NCBI RefSeq assembly: GCF_006542665.1
Contig: NZ_AP019735.1
Location: forward strand, 2,232,001-2,296,000
Source of the DNA: Alistipes communis
Lineage (GTDB): Bacteria; Bacteroidota; Bacteroidia; Bacteroidales; Rikenellaceae
Direction: 5' to 3'
DNA: 64,000 nt
The notes beneath the pieces are model-generated. The model did no database searches. It saw only the letters and a program-made list of their open reading frames with translations, and was not told the origin of the DNA. The position numbers and the translations under genes are program-made. Positions 51,935 to 60,067 of the stretch are shown piece after piece. Numbering within the stretch: the stretch's first letter is position 1; every line of letters begins with the position of its first letter.

Positions 51935-52966
51935 TTATCCGATCTCCCACGTCTCGCCCGCGTGGAGCAGGTCGTCCATGCAGCGGATCGGGTTGGAGTT
52001 CCGGACTTCGGCGACCTGTTCGGCCACCTTGCGGTCGTAGACGTGCGTGTCCTCCACCTCGCGGATCACGCCGACGGCCACCGGCATGTCGGGGTATTTC
52101 ATCGCCGCGAGCATCAGATGCAGCGAGGTATCGCGCTCGTGTGCGTCGTGCGTGAGAACGTCGTCGATCGTGTATCCGTCTTCGCCGACGGTCACCGCTT
52201 TCAGCTTGCCGTTCTCGCGCACGAGGCCCTTGTCGCGGTTCGTGCCGAAGAGCATCTTCTCGCCGTGGCGCAGCACGATCGTGCGTTCGGCGCGGGTGGC
52301 TTTGTCTCCGGCGAAATCGGCGTGTGTCTTATTGTTGAAGATCACGCAGTTGACCAGACATTCGACCACCGACATCCCCTGATGGCGTGCGGCGGCCAGC
52401 AGGCACGACTTGGTCAGCTCGACGTCGGCGTCCACCGTGCGGGCGAAGAAGGTCGCCTTGGCGCCGATGGCCAGTTCGCCGGGATTGAACGGCTTTTCGA
52501 TCGTGCCGTAGGGCGAGGTCTTGGTGACCTTGCCCAGCTTGGTCGTGGGCGAGTACTGCCCTTTGGTCAGTCCGTAAATCTCGTTGTTGAAGAGGATGCA
52601 GTTGAGATCGACGTTGCGCCGGATGGCGTGGATGAAGTGGTTGCCGCCGATGGCCAGCGAGTCGCCGTCGCCGGTGCAGACCCAGACGCTCAGGTCGGGA
52701 TTGGCGACCTTGACGCCCGTGGCCACGGCATTGGCGCGGCCGTGGATCGTGTGGAACCCGAAGGTCTTCATATAGTAGATGAAGCGCGACGAGCAGCCGA
52801 TGCCCGAAATGAAGACGAACCGGTTGTGCGACGTGTCGAGCGCATCGGCGATTTCGGGCATGGCGCGTTGCACGGCGTTCAGCACTGCGTGGTCGCCGCA
52901 TCCGGGGCACCATTTGACCTCTTGATCCGATTTGAAATCGGCGGGTGTGTAGTTGTATGTTGCCAT
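51935..52966 (-). CDS. korB: 2-oxoacid:ferredoxin oxidoreductase beta subunit (2-oxoglutarate type)
   Basis: A 343-aa TPP-binding subunit of an anaerobic 2-oxoacid oxidoreductase. VKWCPGCGDHAVLNAVQ gives the WCPGCG motif, with GIGCSSRFIYYM, HGRANAVATGVKVANPDLSVWVCTGDGDSLAIGGNHFIHAIRRN and LFNNEIYGLTKGQYSP completing the TPP fold. Similarity to KorB favours 2-oxoglutarate, but pyruvate or branched-chain 2-oxoacids cannot be excluded. Its 5' end has been duplicated: an identical 26-bp stretch including the ATG lies 143 bp upstream, see the upstream frame. korA lies directly upstream. Confidence 0.93.
   Translation of the reverse strand: MATYNYTPADFKSDQEVKWCPGCGDHAVLNAVQRAMPEIADALDTSHNRFVFISGIGCSSRFIYYMKTFGFHTIHGRANAVATGVKVANPDLSVWVCTGDGDSLAIGGNHFIHAIRRNVDLNCILFNNEIYGLTKGQYSPTTKLGKVTKTSPYGTIEKPFNPGELAIGAKATFFARTVDADVELTKSCLLAAARHQGMSVVECLVNCVIFNNKTHADFAGDKATRAERTIVLRHGEKMLFGTNRDKGLVRENGKLKAVTVGEDGYTIDDVLTHDAHERDTSLHLMLAAMKYPDMPVAVGVIREVEDTHVYDRKVAEQVAEVRNSNPIRCMDDLLHAGETWEIG
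52941..52966. repeat. 26-bp direct repeat, korB start copy
   Basis: First nine codons of korB (ATG through Pro-8 and one base of context), identical to 53084-53109. Confidence 0.9.
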
Positions 52967-53083
52967 AATCGTTATTTTCGGATTGTACGTTTATCGGTCG
53001 GCAGCATCGAGCCGATTTCAAACCGCTTCGCTTGAATATCGACAAACCCTCCAAACCTCCCTTTGAAAAGGGAGGCTTCTGCG
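52967..53083. mobile_element. 117-bp insertion between duplicated korB starts
   Basis: Sequence flanked by the 26-bp direct repeats. It holds a strong palindrome, CCTCCCTTT-GA-AAAGGGAGG (53056-53075), a word type seen in dispersed intergenic repeats of Bacteroidetes (established loosely from memory). It could be a small non-autonomous element with a long target duplication or the product of a tandem duplication. Confidence 0.45.
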
Positions 53084-53109
53084 GCGGGTGTGTAGTTGTA
53101 TGTTGCCAT
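52972..53109 (-). CDS. 45-codon upstream frame made by duplication of the korB start
   Basis: Begins with the same eight residues as KorB (MATYNYTP), preceded by what must be the original korB translation signal 11 nt after the korA stop. It then runs through inserted sequence to a TAA at 52972-52974. The true korB ATG is 5 nt further on. Translation of korB could therefore depend on re-initiation by ribosomes ending here, or on a new weak site in the insertion. The encoded tail has no recognisable domain; it is probably only a translation relay. Coding as such is uncertain. Confidence 0.55.
   Translation of the reverse strand: MATYNYTPAAEASLFKGRFGGFVDIQAKRFEIGSMLPTDKRTIRK
53084..53109. repeat. 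26-bp direct repeat, upstream copy
   Basis: Identical to 52941-52966; includes an ATG in the original korB position relative to korA. Confidence 0.9.
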
Positions 53110-53120
53110 GAGCTTGTTAT

Positions 53121-54974
53121 CTATTTCTCGTTCAAAATCCGGTTGAATTCCTCTTTCAGTTCCACGACGGTGAAGGGCAGGCCCTCGCACTTGTTATACT
53201 GCCCGAAGCGGAATTCCTGGAACTGCTGGCGCAGGTAGGAGGCCAGCTGCCCTTCGTTGAGCTCGCAGACGACGATGCGGCGGAAACCGCCGAGGATCTC
53301 GCGCACGCCGTGCGGCAGCGGGTGGATGTAGTTGAAGTGGCACAACGAGATGCGCTTGCCCTCCTCCTGCAACTGCTCCACGGCGCTCTGCACGTTGCCG
53401 CGCGTACCGCCCCAGCCGATCACCAGCAGGTCGCCTTCGGCCGCGCCCATGACCTCCTGACGCGGCAGGTCGTCCGCCACGGCCGCTACCTTGGCAGCGC
53501 GGGTGCGCACCATCTCCTGATGGTTGGCCGGTTCGTAGGAGATACACCCTTTCAGACAGTGTTTTTCGAGGCCGCCGATGCGGTGTTCGAGGCCCGCCTT
53601 GCCCGGGAAGGCCCAGCCGCGGACGTGGCGGGCGTCGCGGGCATAGGGCATGAACGCCTCGCCCTCGGGGTGCGGTTCGACCACGGGCGGACAGATGGCG
53701 GGGTAGTCGCTCATCTGCGGGATGCGCCACGGCTGCGAACCGTTGGCGATGAATCCGTCGGTGAGCAGGATCACGGGCGTCATGTGCTCCATGGCGATCT
53801 TGCCCGCTTCGAAAGCGAAACGGAAGCAGTCGCCGGGCGTCGAGGCTGCGAGCACCACCACGGGACACTCGCCGTTGCGGCCGTAGAGCGCCTGCATCAG
53901 GTCGCTCTGTTCGGTCTTGGTCGGCAGACCCGTCGACGGGCCGCCACGCTGGACGTCGACCACCACTAGCGGCAGTTCGGCCATGACGGCCAGACCGAGC
54001 GCTTCGCTTTTGAGCGAAAGTCCCGGGCCGGAGGTCGTCGTGACGGCGAAATTGCCGGCGAAGGCGGCGCCGATGGCCGTGCAGATGCCGGCGATCTCGT
54101 CTTCGGCCTGCACGGTCTTCACGCCCAGCTCCTTGTGCTTGGCCAGCTCTTCGAGAATCACCGTGGCCGGCGTGATGGGGTAGGAGCCGCAGAAGAGCGG
54201 TAGCCCCGCCTTTTCGGCGGCGGCCATCAGTCCCCATGCCGTGGCGACGTTGCCGTTGATCGAGCGGTAGGTGCCCTTTTCGAGCGGTGCGGCCGGTACG
54301 GCATAGGTGTTGGCGAACTGGTGGGTATTGGCTGCGAAGTTGTAGCCCGCGTCGATAGCCCGTTTGTTGGCCTCGGCGATGAGCGGGTTTTTGCGTGCGA
54401 ATTTCGAGTCGAGGTACTTCTTGGCGTGGTCCTCCGGACGGTGGAAGAGGTAGAAACAGATGCCCAGCGCGAACATGTTCTTGCACTTGACCACCGACTT
54501 GTTGTCCAGTTCCAGCTCTTTGAGCGCCTCGCGGGTCATGGTCGTGATGCCGGGCACGACGAGGTTGTGACCGTCGAGTCCCAGTTCCGCGATCGGATCG
54601 TCGGTCGTGAAACCGGCCTTGCGCAGATTGGTTTCGGTGAGCGAATCGCCGTCGATGATGACCGTCGCTCCCGCTTTGAGCCAACGGCGGTTGGCTTTGA
54701 GTGCCGCGGGATTCATCGCTACCAGTACGTCGCAGTAGTCGCCGGGGTTGATGACGCGCCGTGCGCCGAAATGGACCTGGAAGCCCGATACTCCGGCCAC
54801 GGTTCCCTGCGGCGCACGAATCTCGGCGGGGTAGTCCGGAAAGGTCGAGATGCCGTTGCCCATGAGCGCCGAGGTGTCGGAGAAAAGCGTCCCCGTGAGC
54901 TGCATTCCGTCGCCCGAATCGCCCGAGAAGCGGATGACGACGTCTTGAAGCTCTTGTACATGCTCTTGATTCAT
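53121..54974 (-). CDS. korA: 2-oxoacid:ferredoxin oxidoreductase gamma-alpha fusion subunit
   Basis: A 617-aa subunit. The N-terminal gamma domain is about 10-200 (VVIRFSGDSGDGMQLTGTLFSD, FPDYPAEIRAPQGTVAGVSGFQVHFG). The alpha pyrimidine-binding domain is about 215-450 (GNVATAWGLMAAAEKAGLPLFCGSYPITPAT, QAEDEIAGICTAIGAAFAGNFAVTTTSGPGLSLKSEALGLAV, QRGGPSTGLPTKTEQSDLMQALYGRNGECP). A C-terminal transketolase-like domain follows (about 500-610). Forms the enzyme with KorB; ferredoxin supplies electrons or accepts them for fermentative metabolism or reductive carboxylation. Start at 54974 (MNQEHVQEL). Confidence 0.94.
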   Translation of the reverse strand: MNQEHVQELQDVVIRFSGDSGDGMQLTGTLFSDTSALMGNGISTFPDYPAEIRAPQGTVAGVSGFQVHFGARRVINPGDYCDVLVAMNPAALKANRRWLKAGATVIIDGDSLTETNLRKAGFTTDDPIAELGLDGHNLVVPGITTMTREALKELELDNKSVVKCKNMFALGICFYLFHRPEDHAKKYLDSKFARKNPLIAEANKRAIDAGYNFAANTHQFANTYAVPAAPLEKGTYRSINGNVATAWGLMAAAEKAGLPLFCGSYPITPATVILEELAKHKELGVKTVQAEDEIAGICTAIGAAFAGNFAVTTTSGPGLSLKSEALGLAVMAELPLVVVDVQRGGPSTGLPTKTEQSDLMQALYGRNGECPVVVLAASTPGDCFRFAFEAGKIAMEHMTPVILLTDGFIANGSQPWRIPQMSDYPAICPPVVEPHPEGEAFMPYARDARHVRGWAFPGKAGLEHRIGGLEKHCLKGCISYEPANHQEMVRTRAAKVAAVADDLPRQEVMGAAEGDLLVIGWGGTRGNVQSAVEQLQEEGKRISLCHFNYIHPLPHGVREILGGFRRIVVCELNEGQLASYLRQQFQEFRFGQYNKCEGLPFTVVELKEEFNRILNEK

Positions 54975-55153
54975 CGCTTTATCGTTAAATGAATGGTTTG
55001 TTTTCACGTTTTGTATCCAGCACTTCCGGCGGGGTTCCTTTCCGGAAGGCGTCGAATGGGAGGGGCGCCTCTTCGGGAATCGCCTCTTTCGACGAGGTTT
55101 TCCGGCCGGAAACGGTATCCGCCGGCCTTGTTGCAGGATGGGTAAACCGTGGG

Positions 55154-55161
55154 CAAATATA
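55154..55161 (-). promoter_or_regulatory. -7 element of korAB promoter
   Basis: TATATTTG on the minus strand, full consensus, 180 bp upstream of korA. No clear -33 TTTG. Confidence 0.5.
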
Positions 55162-55982
55162 TAAAATTTCCGGCATATTGGCACGGCGAAACTGAAAAAC
55201 GGACGCTCTTTTCCTGCCTCAGTTTTTTATCGAGCCTTTTGTTCGTTAAATTATTTAAAATATATCGGCCGGTTCATTCGCTTGCGATTCGCACCGTTCG
55301 CGTCGGCCTGGAAAGGGAAACGGCGTGTTTTCCGGCGGGAATTCCTCTGTCCGGCCCTCCTGCCCACGGAGAAATAATTATTGATTATTTTTATTTATTC
55401 GGAGGGCTATATGAGTCGTCCGACTGCAAATTTGCGATTTTTTAGCACGATATTTATTTATCGTGATTTCGTTTTTATGGATTTGGCGAACGGGTGTGGC
55501 TCGGGTCGCATGTTTTTCGTTAAGATGTATGGGGTTGCGCTTTCTCCGGCCATGCCAATGCCATAGCCGGAGAAAGATTGACGCAGACGAACTTCCTTTC
55601 GGCGCACGGTTTGCAAAAGGTCCGTTCCGTAATTCGAAAGCGATCCGAAGCCGTTGATTGTCCGAAACTTTCCGGATTCGGGACGGACGGTTTTTACCGG
55701 ATCTTCCTTATTCAGCTTACGATTCGGAACGAGCGGAGCGCTTTTCGGGAGAATATTCCTTTAAAACGGCCGTTCGGCCGATGTATTATCCGTTTAGATA
55801 GCGGATGCGTTTTTATGATATATCTTTATATCGTTGTCGGGCCGGATAATTTGTCGTACATTTAACAACTCTCTCTTTTCGAGTCCGGAACGGCGGGCGG
55901 GTTCCGTCTCGGGCAGGGACGCTCGCAGGCTGCGGTATGCCGGACGCGGAAGAGGGAAAATGAATTTCAATCATCAAAATTT
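55162..55982. other. Long intergenic region upstream of the repeat lipoprotein
   Basis: About 820 bp with no credible gene. It contains a perfect 11-bp stem (CTTTCTCCGGC / GCCGGAGAAAG, 55540-55576, 15-nt loop) and a candidate plus-strand promoter, GTTG-N20-TACATTTA (55833-55864), about 110 bp before the lipoprotein start. Confidence 0.5.
55833..55864 (+). promoter_or_regulatory. Candidate promoter of the repeat lipoprotein gene
   Basis: GTTG, 20 bp, TACATTTA: one mismatch in each box from TTTG / TAnnTTTG. Confidence 0.4.
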
Positions 55983-58691
55983 ATGTTGAAGCCTATGAAA
56001 AATTTCAGACTATCGGCGCTTTTGTGTTGCGTTTCGCTGTGCGGTTTCGCCGCCTGTTCGGACGACAAGACCGACGATCAGCCGGAACCGCAGGCCTATC
56101 AGGTCACGCAGTTCGAATCGAGTACGATTCCGGCCTCGATTCCCGGTGAAGGGGGGGGGTATAAACTGACCTTCGTCATCAGGACGGAGACGCGCTCGAC
56201 GGGCGCGACCTTCGAACCGTGGGCTTATCGCCTGACGCTCGGCGACGTGGTGGGCGACGCGGTGACGGTCACGAAGCCCACGACCGAAATCGCGATTACG
56301 ATTCCGCCTAACCGCAGCAAGGAAGAGCGCGGCGTGGCGGTCGAGATGGCCTTCGGGGTGAAGGCCGAGACGTGGACGAAGATCGTCGAGGCGACGCAGG
56401 AGGGTTCGCTGAAAGATTACCAGGTGACCAAGTTCGAGTCGACGACTATTCCGGCGACGGTTCCTGCCGGCGGCGGCGATTACGACGTGCTGTTCCGGCT
56501 GGAGGTCGAGACCCGTGCGGCTGCGCCGCTGTTCGTCGCATGGCAGTATCGCGTGACGCTGGGCGATGCGGTCGGCGATGCGGTCGAGGTGACCGAACCG
56601 ACCGAGAAGATCGGCATACATATCGACGCCAGTGAGAGCGTCGAGGAGCGTGCCGTGATCGTGGAGATGGCCGAGGTGGCCGAGACGCCCGTGTGGACGA
56701 AGATCGTCGAGGCGAAGCAGGAGGCGGGCAGGAAGGAATACGAGGTGACGGAGTTCGAGTCGACGACCATTCCCGCGTCGGTACCCTTCGCCGGCGGTGA
56801 CTACGAAGTGAAGTTCCGCACGAAGATCGAGACCCGTGCCACGCCGCAGTTCGAACCGTGGCAGTACCGCTTGACGGTGGGCGAAGCGGTGGGCGAGCCG
56901 GTTGCCGTCAACGAACCCACGGAGAGCGTGGCCGTGCATATCGGCGCCAACTATTCGGAGAAGGAGGTCGACGTGATCTTCGAGACGGCCGCTGCGTCGC
57001 AGACGCCCGTGTGGACGAAGGTCGTCGAGGCGAAGCAGCAGGCCGGCATGGAGCTGCTCGGCGGTTTCTACTGGACTAAGAGCAATGTCTCGGTCAAGAA
57101 CGACCGGTTCGTACTGGCCGACAAACCGTCGGATTCGGGCCTCTTCTTCCGTCATGAGAGCGGTTACGGCGTGCCGTCGGACGAAGCGACCTATGCCGGG
57201 ACGGCCTATACGCCCGCTCCGGTGCAGATCGCGATCGATGCGATTCCCCAGAACGAAGGCGTCGATCCTTGCAGCCTCATCGATCCCGCTCTGCGAATGC
57301 CGACTTACGCAGAACTTTCGGAACTTTACTACGGCGAGGACGTACAGCGCACGCAGGACGGCGTTACGGGAATGGGCTATACGGGCGTATCGCTCTTCCT
57401 GCCCTATTGCGGTGTCATGAGCACCGAAACCGGTACGTCCGTCGGAAAGTCGACGTTCGGTGGTTATTGGGGCTTGGGCGGCGATTTCCACGGCAACGGC
57501 GTGATCTATTCGCTGAACGGCGAGATAGGATATTCGCTCCTGGATTACGATGCGGTCGGTACCAACATGGCCATGGTGCGCTGCGTGCGGAACGTTCCGC
57601 AGCCGAAGTACGTCATGCACACCCTGCCCGAAACGGTCGATTACAAGGCCTTCTCGCTGAACGTGGAGACCGATCCGGGTGCCTTCACCTACTACGATGT
57701 CACCGTATGGGGCGACGACGGCACCCTTACGCAGACGGGGGCTACGGACGCCCGGCCGCAGGTGTCGGTGGGTATCCCGAAGAACGATACGAAGCAGGAC
57801 CGGACATTGCGCCTCTTCGTCAACCATATCTATACAGGCGTCGAATTCGTACAGCCCGCAATGACCGATTATGCGCTCTATGTCTCCCATACGCCGGCTT
57901 CGGCCGAATACGGAGCCTTCACGCTGAGCGTGACCTGCGACAGCGACATGGCTTCGTTCCCCGTCGTGGTCAAGGGCAGCGACGGCGGCGAGTGGTCGGG
58001 TACCGGTTCGAAGGAGAATCCGACCGTCGAAATCGCCATTCCGGAGAATACCGGCGAGGAGCGCACGCTCTCGATCTGGGTCAACGGCGTGGATACGAAG
58101 AAGACCGTGAAGCAGGGAAAACAGGTCGTACCGCTGGTCTACTCGGTCGTATGGAGCGAAGGGTATCTGACCGTCAGGGACGGCGCTTATGTCTTTGCGG
58201 CCCCGAAGGAGCGCGGAATGTATTTCAAGTATAAGAGTCAGTACGGTTTCGCCCTGCCTGACCCGCTTGAATCCAAACCGAAGTATGGCGGTGTGGTGTA
58301 TGGGCCGACTGCGACGGAGATGGCGTATGCCGACATTCCGTATGGCGATACCGATCCCTGCTCGCTGGTGGCTCCCGCCGGCACGTGGCGGATGCCGACA
58401 GCCGATGAATTGATCGAACTTACATCCGAAGGTTCGAAGGAATTCGTTGTCGATACCTACCGGTTGTGCAGCGACGGCGAGCAGGATGTCTACCTCGTAC
58501 CGAGCGGACAGAGTACGGGATCATCCCTGATGCTTCCCACAGCCTCGCTGATGTGGTCGTCGGACGCGGGCGATGCAGGGAAGGCCCGTTATCTGGCGTG
58601 GTCGAATACCGCGACCGGCAAGCCTATGGTTTCCAGCGGCGGTACGAGCCAGGCCAATTCGATGATGGTACGTTGCGTCCGTGCGAAATAA
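55983..58691 (+). CDS. Large lipoprotein with three Ig-like repeats and two FISUMP-like domains
   Basis: A 902-aa predicted surface lipoprotein (lipobox GFAAC, Cys 25, followed by SDDKTDD). Residues about 39-145, 146-252 and 253-355 are three homologous units of about 105 residues, each beginning YxVTxFESxTIPA and ending WTKxVEAxQxxG, probably beta-sandwich folds. Two related modules follow, each with an N-terminal (F)YW/VW-S-x-x-V opening, DPCSL, RMPTxxEL and ...MVRCVR. They resemble FISUMP/fimbrillin-associated C-type-lectin-like domains (about 360-565 and 700-902), with an Ig-like linker region between. A start 4 codons later (MKNFRL) is also possible. A G9 tract codes for Gly57-59. The function may be adhesion or binding; not known. 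Confidence 0.82.
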   Translation: MLKPMKNFRLSALLCCVSLCGFAACSDDKTDDQPEPQAYQVTQFESSTIPASIPGEGGGYKLTFVIRTETRSTGATFEPWAYRLTLGDVVGDAVTVTKPTTEIAITIPPNRSKEERGVAVEMAFGVKAETWTKIVEATQEGSLKDYQVTKFESTTIPATVPAGGGDYDVLFRLEVETRAAAPLFVAWQYRVTLGDAVGDAVEVTEPTEKIGIHIDASESVEERAVIVEMAEVAETPVWTKIVEAKQEAGRKEYEVTEFESTTIPASVPFAGGDYEVKFRTKIETRATPQFEPWQYRLTVGEAVGEPVAVNEPTESVAVHIGANYSEKEVDVIFETAAASQTPVWTKVVEAKQQAGMELLGGFYWTKSNVSVKNDRFVLADKPSDSGLFFRHESGYGVPSDEATYAGTAYTPAPVQIAIDAIPQNEGVDPCSLIDPALRMPTYAELSELYYGEDVQRTQDGVTGMGYTGVSLFLPYCGVMSTETGTSVGKSTFGGYWGLGGDFHGNGVIYSLNGEIGYSLLDYDAVGTNMAMVRCVRNVPQPKYVMHTLPETVDYKAFSLNVETDPGAFTYYDVTVWGDDGTLTQTGATDARPQVSVGIPKNDTKQDRTLRLFVNHIYTGVEFVQPAMTDYALYVSHTPASAEYGAFTLSVTCDSDMASFPVVVKGSDGGEWSGTGSKENPTVEIAIPENTGEERTLSIWVNGVDTKKTVKQGKQVVPLVYSVVWSEGYLTVRDGAYVFAAPKERGMYFKYKSQYGFALPDPLESKPKYGGVVYGPTATEMAYADIPYGDTDPCSLVAPAGTWRMPTADELIELTSEGSKEFVVDTYRLCSDGEQDVYLVPSGQSTGSSLMLPTASLMWSSDAGDAGKARYLAWSNTATGKPMVSSGGTSQANSMMVRCVRAK
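56151..56159. repeat. G9 homopolymer tract in repeat lipoprotein
   Basis: Nine G encode Gly-Gly-Gly in the first repeat unit, 169 bp into the gene. The equivalent positions in repeats 2 and 3 (AGGGD, FAGGD) are encoded by mixed codons without a tract. Frame intact. Confidence 0.9.
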
Positions 58692-58711
58692 CGCTCCGTC
58701 CGGCAATAATT

Positions 58712-58748
58712 GAGATATGCCCCGAATATTCGGGGCATATCTCTTTTT
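58712..58748 (+). terminator. Terminator of the repeat lipoprotein gene
   Basis: A perfect 32-bp palindrome (16-bp arms beginning GAGATATGCCCCGAAT) followed by TTTTT, 20 bp after the stop. Confidence 0.9.
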
Positions 58749-58843
58749 GCGGGTTCGTCTTTTCGCGTGTCGTAGGTTCCGGGACTTCTTCGTCGCAGCG
58801 AGGAACAGCATTCCGCATCGGATTGCTGCGGGTGCCGGTGTCC

Positions 58844-58879
58844 GATGCGGAGCCGCGTCTTTCGGTGCGGCTCCGCATC
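58844..58879. terminator. Hairpin downstream of repressor gene
   Basis: A 13-bp perfect stem (GATGCGGAGCCGC / GCGGCTCCGCATC), 10-nt loop, 30 bp after the stop of the minus-strand repressor gene. No U-run. Confidence 0.6.
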
Positions 58880-58908
58880 CGTCGCCGTTCGGCCCGACGG
58901 TTCGGGTC

Positions 58909-59580
58909 TCAGCGCATGGAGTTCATCCGGATGCTGGCCTTGACGAGCGCCAGTGCACGGATGCGGGCGATCTCGACCTCTTTGTCGGCGTGGTGGGGAT
59001 TCTGGCTGACGAGCTTCACGTAGCCTTTGCGGTCGGATTTCTGGATGTATTTCACCGTGACGTACTCCTCGCCGTCGATGTCGATCGACAACAGATACAT
59101 GTCGCCCCAGAAGACGTCGCCGATGTCGTGCAGCTGCTTGTAGAGGACGATGTCGCCGCTTTTGAGCAGCGGATACATCGAATCGCCCACGATGTAGATC
59201 GCGCCGTCGCATTTGGGGAGGTTGGGGATGTGGATGAAATTGACGGGTTTGAGCTGCGCCTGGTCGCTGAACAGCGGTACGAGTCCCGCCGTCCCCTCGA
59301 TCGAATAGAGCGGCACGCTCTGCAACGGCAGCGAGTTGTCCGTGCGGTGCAGGTAGGAGGTCAGGTCGGGTTCGGCGTTGAACATGCAGCCCTTGCCCGT
59401 TTCGAGCCAGTCGGGGTTTACGTTCAATTCCTGAACCAGAATGTTGCGATTGCGCGACGAGAGCGCCGCCTTGCCTGTTTCGATCATCGAGAGTGCGGCT
59501 TTCCCGATCCCAAGATGTTGAGCCAGTTGCTCTTGCGTCATTCCGAGCTCTTTTCGTATCAGTTTTACCCGTTGATTCAT
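58909..59580 (-). CDS. XRE-S24 family repressor (CI/LexA-like, predicted self-cleaving)
   Basis: A 223-aa regulator. The N-terminal XRE helix-turn-helix is at about 4-58 (IRKELGMTQEQLAQHLGIGKAALSMIETGK). The C-terminal S24 peptidase-like domain (about 90-215) has the nucleophile Ser134 in GDSMYPLL, Lys177 in VTVKYI and an Ala-Gly pair (98-99) 36 residues before the Ser, matching the LexA/CI cleavage-site spacing. So RecA-stimulated self-cleavage on DNA damage is predicted. It is transcribed away from the small gene at 59720, with paired operator-like palindromes in between, the layout of a phage immunity switch. Closest in type to prophage CI and stress repressors. Confidence 0.93.
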   Translation of the reverse strand: MNQRVKLIRKELGMTQEQLAQHLGIGKAALSMIETGKAALSSRNRNILVQELNVNPDWLETGKGCMFNAEPDLTSYLHRTDNSLPLQSVPLYSIEGTAGLVPLFSDQAQLKPVNFIHIPNLPKCDGAIYIVGDSMYPLLKSGDIVLYKQLHDIGDVFWGDMYLLSIDIDGEEYVTVKYIQKSDRKGYVKLVSQNPHHADKEVEIARIRALALVKASIRMNSMR

Positions 59581-59605
59581 GGCAATTTTATTAGAAAAAT
59601 CGATA

Positions 59606-59618
59606 CAAATAATTGAAC
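59606..59618. promoter_or_regulatory. Operator-like site 1 of the repressor
   Basis: CAAATAATTGAAC, 12 of 13 bases identical to site 2 and lying 28 bp to its left in the AT-rich divergent region. Confidence 0.55.
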
Positions 59619-59623
59619 TTTTT

Positions 59624-59655
59624 ATTGTAAAATCAAATATTTGAACCTATATTTG
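59624..59655 (+). promoter_or_regulatory. Promoter of the small divergent gene
   Basis: ATTG (59624-59627), 20 bp, TATATTTG (59648-59655). The operator-like site 2 lies inside the spacer, so repressor binding would block it. Confidence 0.7.
59634..59646. promoter_or_regulatory. Operator-like site 2 of the repressor
   Basis: CAAATATTTGAAC, containing the perfect palindrome TCAAATATTTGA, inside the promoter spacer. Pairs with site 1 at exactly 28-bp spacing. Confidence 0.55.
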
Positions 59656-59719
59656 TCTTCGCAAAGTTAAACTATTTATTCATAAAAAACAAAAAACACC
59701 TTAAAATCTTTTCCTTGCC

Positions 59720-60010
59720 ATGTTTCAAGTTTCATCCGAACTTTACGATGAGATTGCGATCCGGTTGCGCGAAGCGTTCGGTGGCGGCGGTTTCTATTCG
59801 GGAAGCGTCGAGTGTGCGGTCGGGGAGACCTTGTGCAGGTTGACGGCGTCGCTCGTTCTCTACCGCAGCGACGACCGTTGGCCCGAAGGGTGTCGCCGAC
59901 GGCTTACGGACGTGGTTCCCGTGTGGTGGGAATTCCACACCGTGACAGCCGACGGGGAGGTGCTCAACGATTTTTCGTTCGCCGAACTGCGGCCCTGCCT
60001 GCTCGTGTAG
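59720..60010 (+). CDS. Small protein of unknown function, divergent from repressor
   Basis: A 96-aa protein (MFQVSSELYDEIAIRLREAFGGGGFYSGSV...) with alternating strand/helix content and no known motif. It has a good promoter and a short leader, and it starts in the right position for a Cro- or antirepressor-like gene, but it shows no helix-turn-helix. WWEFHTVTADGEVLNDFSFAELR near its end has the look of a structured beta-hairpin. A stem (60018-60067) follows. Confidence 0.72.
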   Translation: MFQVSSELYDEIAIRLREAFGGGGFYSGSVECAVGETLCRLTASLVLYRSDDRWPEGCRRRLTDVVPVWWEFHTVTADGEVLNDFSFAELRPCLLV

Positions 60011-60017
60011 TCTCATC

Positions 60018-60067
60018 GGCGAAGGTCGCTGTTCCCGCTCCGGGAGCGACGGCTCCCGACCTTCGCC
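60018..60067. terminator. Hairpin after small gene
   Basis: 11-bp stem GGCGAAGGTCG / CGACCTTCGCC enclosing a smaller hairpin (CGCTC / GAGCG), 8 bp after the stop. No clear U-run. Confidence 0.5.
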
